Shown piece by piece: positions 1 to 5,879 of a stretch of DNA of 5,880 nt. The notes beneath the pieces are model-generated. The model saw only the letters and a program-made list of their open reading frames with translations, was not told the DNA's origin and made no database searches. The first letter of the stretch is position 1; the number at the start of each line of letters is the position of its first letter. The position numbers and the translations under genes were made by a program. Source of the DNA: Candidatus Cloacimonadota bacterium (lineage in GTDB: Bacteria > Cloacimonadota > Cloacimonadia > Cloacimonadales > Cloacimonadaceae); NCBI GenBank assembly GCA_012519465.1, contig JAAYQD010000377.1:1-5880 (forward strand). Reading direction: 5' to 3'.

Positions 1-1
1 C

Positions 2-487
2 AACGAGGTGGATATCGCCAAATTCAGCCTGGGACAACACGCAGAAATCAGCCTGGATGCCCTCCCTTATGACAATTTCGTGGGCACCATCACCAAGATT
101 GCACCCATGGCAATCATAGAAAACAACGCCAAGGTATTCCCCGTGGAGATCAGCATCAACGCCACCGGCGAGAAAGCCCGTCCCGGCATGACGGCTGCCG
201 TTTCCATACTGGGAGAATCCCGCCTGGATGTACTCACCATCCCCATCCGCGCTGTATTCAGCAATGATGATGACGAGGATATCGTGTATCTTTTGCCTCC
301 TGCCAGCACCGGCAAAGGAAAGGATAAAAAAGCCGCCTCCGCCCCGCCCAAACCCATCCCCACCCTGGTGAAACTTGGCGCCAACGATATGCAGATGGTG
401 GAGGTAATCAGCGGCATCAAAGAGGGAGACGTGATCTCGCTCACAGACGGAGAGCAAACCTCGCAATTTCCCATGATGATGCATTAG
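2..487 (+). CDS. Periplasmic adaptor (membrane fusion) protein, HlyD/RND type, C-terminal part only
   Basis: This is the last 161 codons of a gene that begins before the window. The frame is open from base 2, and the GTG at base 8 lies inside the coding region, so it should not be read as the start. Visible residues 1-35 (NEVDIAKFSLGQ, then a stretch ending GTITKIAP) have the beta-barrel pattern of membrane fusion proteins. RPGMTAAVSI at 60-69 and LTIPIRAVF at 78-86 match the conserved 'pGM.a.v.i' and 'l.vP..Av' elements, and GIKEGDVIS at 138-146 is the usual membrane-proximal ending. In this family such proteins bridge an inner-membrane pump (RND, MacB-type or ABC-2) to an outer-membrane channel. 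A Lys/Ala/Pro-rich insert at about 99-121 interrupts the membrane-proximal domain, and the protein ends in Met-Met-Met-His. The lipoyl and hairpin domains would be upstream. It lies 39 bp before the ABC ATPase on the same strand. Its partner pump cannot be decided from this window. Confidence 0.88.
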   Translation, partial: NEVDIAKFSLGQHAEISLDALPYDNFVGTITKIAPMAIIENNAKVFPVEISINATGEKARPGMTAAVSILGESRLDVLTIPIRAVFSNDDDEDIVYLLPPASTGKGKDKKAASAPPKPIPTLVKLGANDMQMVEVISGIKEGDVISLTDGEQTSQFPMMMH

Positions 488-516
488 ACATACAAACACT
501 ATAGATTCATACTTTT

Positions 517-521
517 AGGAG
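517..521 (+). promoter_or_regulatory. Ribosome binding site of the ABC ATPase gene
   Basis: AGGAG lies 5 nt before the ATG at 527, in the 39-bp gap after the adaptor gene. It supports the chosen start. No terminator-like hairpin is visible in the gap, which allows read-through from the adaptor gene. Confidence 0.75.
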
Positions 522-526
522 TATTC

Positions 527-1591
527 ATGATAGAGATAAAAGCGCTGAGCCGTCGCTTTGGCAATATCAAAGCCGTGGATAATATCAGCTTTGGCATCAA
601 CGCCGGTGAAATCGTGGGCTTCCTGGGTCCCAATGGTGCCGGCAAAACCACCACCATGCGCATGATGGTGGGCTATCTGCAGCCAGATCAAGGCTCCATA
701 GAATTGGAGGGCAAGAGCATCTTTGCCAATCCCCTCGCCACCAGTGCGCGCATCTGCTATCTGCCGGAGCACAACCCCCTTTATCCCCAGATGAGGGTGG
801 CAGAGTTTTTGGCATACATCGCCAATCTCAGGCGCATGCCCGCCTCCCTGTATCAGCAAAGGCTGGATTATGTGATAGAAAACTGCGGATTGGAGGTGGT
901 CTTAAACCAGGAAATCGGCACCCTCTCCAAGGGGTTTCGCCAGCGTGTGGGCTTGGCACAGGCCATCCTCCACGATCCCGATGTATTGATTTTGGACGAA
1001 CCCACCAGCGGCCTGGATCCAAACCAAATCCTGGAAATCAGGAGCCTCATTCTGGAATTGGGGCAAGAGAAAACCGTGCTCCTCTCCAGCCATATCATGC
1101 AGGAAGTGCAGGCCTTGTGTGATCGAGTAATCATCATCAATAAAGGCAGCATCGTGGTGGATGACCAGATCGAAAACCTCGGCCTTTATATCGGCAACAA
1201 GAGATACCTGACCCTGGAAATTGAAGCAGTGGAACCCGATTTTTCAGACTGGTTTTTCCTCTATCCGCAAACACAATTGGCAGAGCAAAAACAATACGAA
1301 ACCAGCGTCACCCTCAAAATAGTGGTCCCCTCCGAGCTGGATTTGCGCAAGGAGATTTCCCTCTTTGTATCCGAAAAGGGATGGCAGCTCCTGGGTTTAT
1401 ACAGCGAAAAACAAAGCCTGGAAGAGGTGTTCCACAGCCTCACCATGGAAGAGCATTTGTCACAGCCGGAGGAAGACCCTGCCGATCCTGAAGACACACA
1501 GGACGATGACATGGAAGACCCCCAACCCACACCACAGGAGGATGATACACACTCTCCACAAGACGAGCCCACACACGAGGAGGAGCAATGA
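527..1591 (+). CDS. ABC transporter ATP-binding protein, GldA-like, with acidic C-terminal tail
   Basis: This is the cytoplasmic nucleotide-binding subunit that powers the permease encoded next. All ATPase motifs are present: Walker A GPNGAGKTT at 34-42, YLPE at 78-81 in the Q-loop position (Glu instead of Gln, common in this ABC-2 branch), signature LSKGF at 133-137, Walker B VLILDEP at 153-159, D-loop SGLD at 161-164 and the switch His at 189. The region after the ATPase domain ends in GLYSEKQSLEEVFHSLT, the ending typical of GldA-type ATPases. Family members usually stop about there, near residue 306. Here 47 more residues follow (308-354) with 21 Asp/Glu, 8 Pro and no Lys or Arg, so the tail is probably disordered. 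AGGAG sits 5 nt before the ATG. The stop overlaps the permease start as ATGA. The ATPase assignment is firm. The GldA-like label rests on the neighbours and the C-terminal motif, and does not prove a role in gliding. Confidence 0.95.
   Translation: MIEIKALSRRFGNIKAVDNISFGINAGEIVGFLGPNGAGKTTTMRMMVGYLQPDQGSIELEGKSIFANPLATSARICYLPEHNPLYPQMRVAEFLAYIANLRRMPASLYQQRLDYVIENCGLEVVLNQEIGTLSKGFRQRVGLAQAILHDPDVLILDEPTSGLDPNQILEIRSLILELGQEKTVLLSSHIMQEVQALCDRVIIINKGSIVVDDQIENLGLYIGNKRYLTLEIEAVEPDFSDWFFLYPQTQLAEQKQYETSVTLKIVVPSELDLRKEISLFVSEKGWQLLGLYSEKQSLEEVFHSLTMEEHLSQPEEDPADPEDTQDDDMEDPQPTPQEDDTHSPQDEPTHEEEQ
1578..1585 (+). promoter_or_regulatory. Shine-Dalgarno sequence of the permease gene, inside the ATPase tail codons
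   Basis: AGGAGGAG lies within the last codons (Glu-Glu-Glu) of the ATPase, 2-5 nt before the permease ATG at 1588. The end of the acidic tail therefore doubles as a strong ribosome binding site. With the ATGA overlap this points to translational coupling. Confidence 0.7.
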
Positions 1592-2310
1592 ACCCCGCCA
1601 TCACCATAGCCAAAAAAGAGTATTCCCTTGCTCTCCGTTCCTTTACCACCTATATCGTTTTCGTCCTCTTTTTGGTGGCAACCGGCCTCTATTTTGCCAA
1701 TACCGCCCTCAAGGTGGGCTTGGCAGAAATGCGTGGCATCTTTGATATCATCCACCTGATATTTGTGGTTTACACACCAGCCATCACCATGGGCAGTATC
1801 TCCAAAGAACTTTCCAGCGGCACCTTTGAGCTGCTCTCCACTATGCCCATCCGGCTCAGCCAGATACTCTGGGGCAAGATATTGGCTGCCATCGGGCTGC
1901 TAATCACTGTCTTGGCATGCACTTTGGTCTATTTGGGTTTGATTGTCCAATTTGGTGTGGGCGTGGATTTTGGAGCCATCCTCACCGGCTATCTGGGTTT
2001 GCTTTTGGCAGGCGCCGTCTATATCAGCATTGGCGTTTTTGCCTCCAGCCTGTCCTCAAACCAGATGTTAGCCTTCATCTTGGGCTTGGCAATCAATTCC
2101 ATCTTCTACCTCGTCCAATTCGTAAATATGTTTTTGCCGCCCCGCTTTACCTTTTTGGCCAATTTCATCAGCTTCGACAACCGCCTGCAATACTTCTTCA
2201 AAGGCGTGATAGACACCCGTGAAGTGGTGTTTTTCCTCGTCTTGGTGGTAGTTTTCAAATACCTGGCAGAGCTGAAGCTACAATCCCGTAACATGATGCA
2301 GGAGATATAA
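1588..2310 (+). CDS. ABC-2 type transporter permease, GldF-like
   Basis: This is a six-helix inner-membrane subunit of 240 residues. Helices are visible at about 20-39, 52-70, 93-117, 127-151, 155-179 and 212-230, with few charged residues between them. Before the first helix, residues 5-17 form the amphipathic 'IAKKEYSLALRSF' start typical of ABC-2 permeases. After helix 2, KELSSGTFELLSTMPI (73-88) matches the conserved 'kE...GT.E.Llt.Pi' coupling motif of this family. The size and single copy fit GldF-like permeases, which would act as a dimer with two copies of the ATPase (inferred from the family). The gene starts in an ATGA overlap with the ATPase gene, preceded by AGGAGGAG, and its TAA directly abuts the ATG of the next gene. 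The transported substrate cannot be read from the sequence. Confidence 0.92.
   Translation: MNPAITIAKKEYSLALRSFTTYIVFVLFLVATGLYFANTALKVGLAEMRGIFDIIHLIFVVYTPAITMGSISKELSSGTFELLSTMPIRLSQILWGKILAAIGLLITVLACTLVYLGLIVQFGVGVDFGAILTGYLGLLLAGAVYISIGVFASSLSSNQMLAFILGLAINSIFYLVQFVNMFLPPRFTFLANFISFDNRLQYFFKGVIDTREVVFFLVLVVVFKYLAELKLQSRNMMQEI
2300..2304 (+). promoter_or_regulatory. Ribosome binding site of the GldG-like gene
   Basis: AGGAG lies in the last sense codons of the permease, 6 nt before the ATG at 2311. The permease stop codon TAA (2308-2310) falls between the site and that start. Confidence 0.65.
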
Positions 2311-3876
2311 ATGAGCAAGAACAAACGCAACCTAATCTTAGGCACATACCTCCTGCGCATCGGCATTGCCGTGATGATTCTCGTCCTGTCTTTCTACCTG
2401 TACACAAAGCTGGATCTCTCCTTGGGGAAAGTAAACAGCCTGGGCAAATACAGCCGGGAAACAGTATCCAAACTGCCAGACAAGATGGTGGTAAAGGTGT
2501 ATACCTCCAAAGACCTGCCCGGAGAGTTCAGCACCATCCAGCGCTATCTGAAAGACCTGCTCACAGAATACCGTCGCGCCAGCAAGGGCAAATTTACCTT
2601 TGAATATGCCCGCTTTAAAGACCATGCAGAGCTGGTGGAACAAGCACAGATAAATGGCCTGCACATCTTCCCCATTCAGATATATGAGAATGACCAGCTG
2701 TCAATGAAAGAGATTGTATCGGGAGTCGTCTTTGAAAGCGGCGGCCATCATGATATAATGAACGTCTATCCCGGGATGGAATCCACCCTGGAATATAATA
2801 TCACCAAAACTATCCAAAACCTCAGCGGCGCCCCTCACTCACACATAACTGTCTTTCAGGATTCACTTTACAGCCATTTCCCCACTCAGGTTCTGAGCTC
2901 AGAGCTGCGAGATAACTACCGTCAATATATCACCAGCCTGGACAGCCTCTCCCGCTTTGACCCCGTGATGCTCTTCACCGGTGTATCAGAGGATCTCAGC
3001 ATAGACCAGCTTTACACCCTGGATCAATATATCATGAAGGGCGGAAAGGTGGTGTTTTTACAAGACCGCATCACTGCCGATAACAACGGCTTGCGCATCA
3101 TGGATTCCAATATCTTTGATCTTTTGTATCATTATGGCGTGATGGTACAGCCCAATATGGTGTTGGATAGCGAGTGTTATTACGGCACAGGCCAAGGGCT
3201 TGGTTCTTGGGTACCCTACCTGTTTTTCCCCGTGGTTAAAGGGATGGACAAGGTTCCCATCACCGCCGGCAACGATAATATCCTGCTCTATTTTGCCTCG
3301 GAAATACCCGCCGCCGATAGCGTGAATATCAAGTTTGAGCCTATCCTGCAAACCTCCCCCAATTCCGGCACCATGCAGGGACCCATCTTCAATCTGGATG
3401 CCATTGCCAGCCAACCAGATCCCAACCTTTTATTGGGCAAAAAACCCATCACCGTGGGTGCCAAAATAGAGGGCAAGCTCACCAGCTTCTTTGCCGATAT
3501 GCCAGATCTGCAAAAGCCGGGATTCGTCTCCAGCCGCAAAGATGCCCAGTTTATCATCTTTGGAGACCGGGAACTCTTTATGGATCCGGAGACCCCGGAA
3601 TATATAAACCGCAGCTTTGTGGTCTTAAATGCCATCGATCACTATCTGGGACAAGATTCACGTATCAACATCCGCAGCCGCAAGCTGGGTTCAAGCCGCC
3701 TGGATGTGCGCTATTATATGCTACGCAGAAACATGAATCCAGCCGAGCCGGAGCCCGTGATTCGCCGCCTTTCACTGGTATTTAAGCTCGTGGCAATACT
3801 GGTGCCACCCATTCTCATCCTGGCTTTGGGGCTACTCGTCTGGAGTTCACACAAGAAGAAGAGGCTCCAAATATGA
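2311..3876 (+). CDS. GldG-like ABC transporter auxiliary protein, membrane-anchored
   Basis: This 521-residue protein has one N-terminal helix (about 8-31), a large extracytoplasmic region and a C-terminal helix (about 489-511) followed by the basic end HKKKRLQI. That layout is typical of the GldG/ABC_transp_aux family. Matching family elements are LDLSLGKVNSLGKYS (34-48) just after the first helix, MVVKVYTSKDLP (59-70), YTLDQYIMKGGKVVFLQD (235-252), the YGVMVQPNMVLD block (275-286), AKIEGKLTSFF (384-394) and FGDRELF (417-423) followed by FVVLNAIDHYLG (436-447). In Bacteroidota, GldG works with GldA and GldF in gliding and type IX secretion. Outside that phylum the role is unknown. Here it lacks the fusion to a permease domain seen in some relatives and follows a separate permease gene with no gap. 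It ends in an ATGA overlap with the DUF4340 gene. The family call is strong, but no catalytic motif is visible. Confidence 0.9.
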   Translation: MSKNKRNLILGTYLLRIGIAVMILVLSFYLYTKLDLSLGKVNSLGKYSRETVSKLPDKMVVKVYTSKDLPGEFSTIQRYLKDLLTEYRRASKGKFTFEYARFKDHAELVEQAQINGLHIFPIQIYENDQLSMKEIVSGVVFESGGHHDIMNVYPGMESTLEYNITKTIQNLSGAPHSHITVFQDSLYSHFPTQVLSSELRDNYRQYITSLDSLSRFDPVMLFTGVSEDLSIDQLYTLDQYIMKGGKVVFLQDRITADNNGLRIMDSNIFDLLYHYGVMVQPNMVLDSECYYGTGQGLGSWVPYLFFPVVKGMDKVPITAGNDNILLYFASEIPAADSVNIKFEPILQTSPNSGTMQGPIFNLDAIASQPDPNLLLGKKPITVGAKIEGKLTSFFADMPDLQKPGFVSSRKDAQFIIFGDRELFMDPETPEYINRSFVVLNAIDHYLGQDSRINIRSRKLGSSRLDVRYYMLRRNMNPAEPEPVIRRLSLVFKLVAILVPPILILALGLLVWSSHKKKRLQI

Positions 3877-4796
3877 AGCGCCGTCTCCTGATTCTGCTGG
3901 CGGTTTTCCTGCTCCTTTTAGGGCTGATAATCCTGATGCAAAAGCGCGAACCCAAGGAGAAAATCCTGCGTGTGATGCCCGTGGATTCCACCAAAGTGGT
4001 ATCCATCCACGTCTTTAATGCTGCCGATACGGTACATATCCATCTGGTTGATAAAGAGTGGCGGATGATCTATCCCGATGAGGCAAAGGTGAATGAAGAC
4101 GTCTTGAACTATTTCTTCCGCTCCGCATTCAATGCCACCTATTCCGGAATGCCGATGAGCGAATCCAAGACCGATCTCGACCGCTATGGATTGCAAGCCT
4201 CAGAAGCCTTGCAAATCAAGCTCCTGGACGCTGCCGGCAAGACCCTGGTGCACTGTCATTTTGGCAATACAAACAATCCTTACGATTACTTCCGTTATGA
4301 TAAAGATAATAAAATCTACCAGGTGAAACAGGTGATATACAACCACTTCCAGCCCAATATGGAATCCTGGCGCTCGCCCTCCATCCTCAAGCTGGATTGG
4401 AACCAGCTCAGTTCCATCACCGTGGAACACTCCAAAAATAGCTACGTTCTCACCCAGAAAGATGACGCCTGGCATTATCTGGATGCCAGGGAGAATTTTA
4501 CGGTGCCCCCACATAACGACACGATGGGCAAGCTCCTCAATATCCTTGCCAATCTGGAGGCATATACCTTCAAAATTCCCTCGGAAATAGACGCCCAAAA
4601 GCTGAAACTGGAAGCAGATGTGAAGGTGGGCATGAAGGATAAAAGCATCCATCACCTCGTCTTTTACAAGTATGGTGAGGAATACCTCCTGGTGGTAGAT
4701 GGCGATGAAAGCCACTACCACGTGATGGTATTCGATCAGGTTTTCCGCTTCACCCGCCATGCCGAGGTGTTTAAGTATAAGCAGTATGAGGGATAA
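3873..4796 (+). CDS. DUF4340 domain-containing membrane-anchored protein
   Basis: This 307-residue protein has a basic start (MKRR), one hydrophobic helix at about 4-22, and a long extracytoplasmic part rich in beta-type sequence. KEWRMIYPDEAKVNEDVLNYFF (split here as 61-70 and 71-82) and DLDRYGLQ (101-108) match the 'W.l..P....a....v..ll' and 'YGL' patterns of the DUF4340 family. A second copy of the first pattern appears at DDAWHYLDA (197-205) followed by DTMGKLLNILANLEAY (216-231), which suggests two repeated domains. There is no lipobox cysteine, so it is probably held by the uncleaved helix. Proteins of this family are usually encoded next to GldG-like genes, as here, and are presumed to be part of the same transporter. 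No biochemical function is known to me. The start overlaps the previous stop as ATGA, with AAGAGG at 3859-3864 eight nt upstream. It is the last gene of the plus-strand unit. Confidence 0.88.
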   Translation: MKRRLLILLAVFLLLLGLIILMQKREPKEKILRVMPVDSTKVVSIHVFNAADTVHIHLVDKEWRMIYPDEAKVNEDVLNYFFRSAFNATYSGMPMSESKTDLDRYGLQASEALQIKLLDAAGKTLVHCHFGNTNNPYDYFRYDKDNKIYQVKQVIYNHFQPNMESWRSPSILKLDWNQLSSITVEHSKNSYVLTQKDDAWHYLDARENFTVPPHNDTMGKLLNILANLEAYTFKIPSEIDAQKLKLEADVKVGMKDKSIHHLVFYKYGEEYLLVVDGDESHYHVMVFDQVFRFTRHAEVFKYKQYEG

Positions 4797-4821
4797 GGCC
4801 ACCTTTTTGTCCCTTCCATAG

Positions 4822-4947
4822 CCCTTTCTCACAGCTTTTTTGGCATAGCCTTGCCTATTAGCCTCCCTTGTACCACCCTTGTCTCACCCTTGTCGAGACA
4901 AAGGAGAGACAAGGGTGGTTAACAGGGAAGAGGTGGGTGAGAAAGGG
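4822..4947. repeat. Outer 11-bp inverted repeat bracketing the convergent gap
   Basis: CCCTTTCTCAC at 4822-4832 is the exact reverse complement of GTGAGAAAGGG at 4937-4947. The arms enclose 104 bp, including the phased hairpin at 4865-4919. The right arm ends one base before the stop codon of the methyltransferase gene. The centre is 11 bp to the left of the inner hairpin's centre, so the two pairings do not share an axis. The pyrimidine-rich left half and purine-rich right half of the gap could make such a match more likely by chance, but 11 of 11 bases is still notable. Confidence 0.7.
4865..4919. repeat. 11-bp-phased repeat forming a large hairpin, possible bidirectional terminator
   Basis: CCCTTGT begins at 4865, 4876 and 4887, exactly 11 bp apart. 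The reverse-complement form then begins at 4898 (ACAAAGG, one change) and 4909 (ACAAGGG), continuing the same spacing. ACCACCCTTGTCTC (4872-4885) pairs perfectly with GAGACAAGGGTGGT (4906-4919). Inside it, 4887-4894 pairs with 4897-4904 apart from one mismatch, so 21 of 24 positions pair around a centre between 4895 and 4896. The element sits between converging genes, where a two-way transcription stop or RNA 3'-end stabiliser would make sense. Neither strand has a U tract after the stem, so it is not a standard Rho-independent terminator. It could instead be a dispersed intergenic repeat or a protein-binding array. Confidence 0.75.
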
Positions 4948-5742
4948 TCAATTGGGAGCTGAGGAGCAGCCCCAAATCATCTGATAGGCACACACGGCGA
5001 ATGCCACGCCCACGTTGAGGGAGTTTTTCCAGCCCTGCACAGGAATGGAAATGATGTGATCGCAAATATCCAAGATTGCCTTGTCTATGCCCAGCGCCTC
5101 ATTCCCCAGGATTATGGCGTTGGGGAATTGATATTCCATGGTAAAGACCTGTCTGGCAGTGCCGGCAGTTTCCAGCGCGTAGATGGTTCTGCCCTGGGCT
5201 TTGGCTTCTGATACGGCATCCCGGGTGTTGTCAAATATGCGCCATTTCACCCGTTGCACGGTATCCCGCGCCGTCTTTTCCAAAGCCCTCTCTCCGGGTT
5301 TGGGAGTAATGCCACACAGCCAGAGCTCGGCTATGCCCAGGCATTCCGCTGTGCGAAAGATGGAGCCCGTATTGAATGCGGAGCGCAGGCTGGAGAGAAT
5401 CACCACCATCTGGCTGGCGGATTCACGCTTTTGCAGCCCCCAAGCCTCCCCGTCACGTTGATAAATGGGGATATCCTCATCACGAACGGGACGGTCGTTT
5501 TTGATCAGCCAATCCGCAGCAGCGAGGGCGAGATCCCGCGGGGAAGCACCTTCCAGGCTACCGAACTCCCTGATGTCCATCCAATTAGCCATCTTCTCCA
5601 CCATCTCAATCAGCTCTGGGGATAGGTTTTGTAAGCATGCCTGCTCTTCCAGGTGGCGGAGGATATTTATGAAGGCATTATGTTGCTGCAAGGAGCTGAG
5701 ACTAAGGAACTTTGCCTTTTCAAAGTGATAGATTGGCTTCAT
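4948..5742 (-). CDS. TrmH/SpoU-family RNA 2'-O-ribose methyltransferase
   Basis: This 264-residue protein has a C-terminal SPOUT (trefoil-knot) domain from about 112 on, carrying the three family motifs: LRSAFNTGSIFRTAECLGI at 119-137 (Asn124 and Arg130 in the conserved N..G...R pattern), AIILGNEALGID at 209-220, and IPVQGWKNSLNVGVAFA at 233-249. Such enzymes use S-adenosylmethionine to methylate the ribose 2'-OH of tRNA or rRNA. Which RNA is modified here is not readable. Residues 1-111 form a mostly helical N-terminal region that I do not recognise as the usual TrmH or RlmB substrate domain. I chose the ATG at 5742 because it overlaps the stop of the upstream gene as ATGA, has AGGA 10 nt before it, and begins MKPIYHFEKAKF. 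An in-frame GTG at 5844 would add 34 residues lying over the upstream gene. The 3' end points at the hairpin region and converges on the DUF4340 gene. Confidence 0.92.
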   Translation of the reverse strand: MKPIYHFEKAKFLSLSSLQQHNAFINILRHLEEQACLQNLSPELIEMVEKMANWMDIREFGSLEGASPRDLALAAADWLIKNDRPVRDEDIPIYQRDGEAWGLQKRESASQMVVILSSLRSAFNTGSIFRTAECLGIAELWLCGITPKPGERALEKTARDTVQRVKWRIFDNTRDAVSEAKAQGRTIYALETAGTARQVFTMEYQFPNAIILGNEALGIDKAILDICDHIISIPVQGWKNSLNVGVAFAVCAYQMIWGCSSAPN

Positions 5743-5879
5743 GATTGCTGCATCCTGATTAGTTTGGCAGCCGTCAAGAGGTCCTCGCAGATAAAGTCTG
5801 GACGGTATTCCCAGCCCTGCATCCCCGTTTTGAGCTCGTCCCAACCGTTGCCGCTGAGCAGTAAAATCGTGCGCAATCC
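5739..5879 (-). CDS. HAD-family phosphatase, C-terminal end, GmhB-like (partial)
   Basis: The last 46 codons of a gene entering from the right edge are open in frame from base 5879 and stop at TGA 5741-5739. The peptide starts GLRTILLLSGNGWDE and continues with a segment reading PDFICEDLLTAAKLI (27-41). This is the pattern at the end of HAD subfamily IIIA phosphatases such as D-glycero-D-manno-heptose-1,7-bisphosphate 7-phosphatase (GmhB) and histidinol phosphatase: 'G..tilv.tG.g' and then 'pd.i..dLl.A...I'. The catalytic Asp motifs would lie upstream, outside the window, so the substrate cannot be judged. If it is GmhB it would act in ADP-heptose synthesis for lipopolysaccharide. Its stop overlaps the methyltransferase start by 4 bp, so the two genes form an operon. 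Confidence 0.68.
   Translation of the reverse strand, partial: GLRTILLLSGNGWDELKTGMQGWEYRPDFICEDLLTAAKLIRMQQS

Noticed and set aside
500..506. TATAGAT as a -10 box before the ATPase gene
   Set aside because: No convincing -35 element is found 16-18 bp upstream, and the short AT-rich gap makes a chance match likely.
1365..1745. 126-residue plus-strand open frame across the ATPase tail and permease start
   Set aside because: It overlaps two well-supported genes in another frame, has biased low-complexity sequence, no good ribosome site and no recognisable domain.
1261..1755. 164-residue minus-strand open frame rich in Ser/Cys/Gly
   Set aside because: It is the antisense reading of the acidic-tail region. 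The Ser/Cys runs come from complementing GAG/GAT-type codons.
4200..4832. 210-residue minus-strand open frame antisense to the DUF4340 gene
   Set aside because: It lies almost wholly opposite a gene with clear family motifs. Its His/Ile/Val-rich composition is what the complement of that frame gives, and it shows no domain.
4836..4841. T6 run as the tail of an intrinsic terminator for the plus-strand unit
   Set aside because: No GC-rich stem lies directly before it. Only a weak AAGG/CCTT pairing is visible at 4795-4805, too far away.
4865..4919. Short CRISPR array
   Set aside because: Units are 7 bp on an 11-bp step with no 20-40 bp spacers, and the orientation flips.
5743..5844. Longer N-terminus for the methyltransferase from GTG 5844
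   Set aside because: The extra 34 residues overlap the HAD gene end in another frame and look unstructured. The ATGA overlap and family-like start favour 5742.
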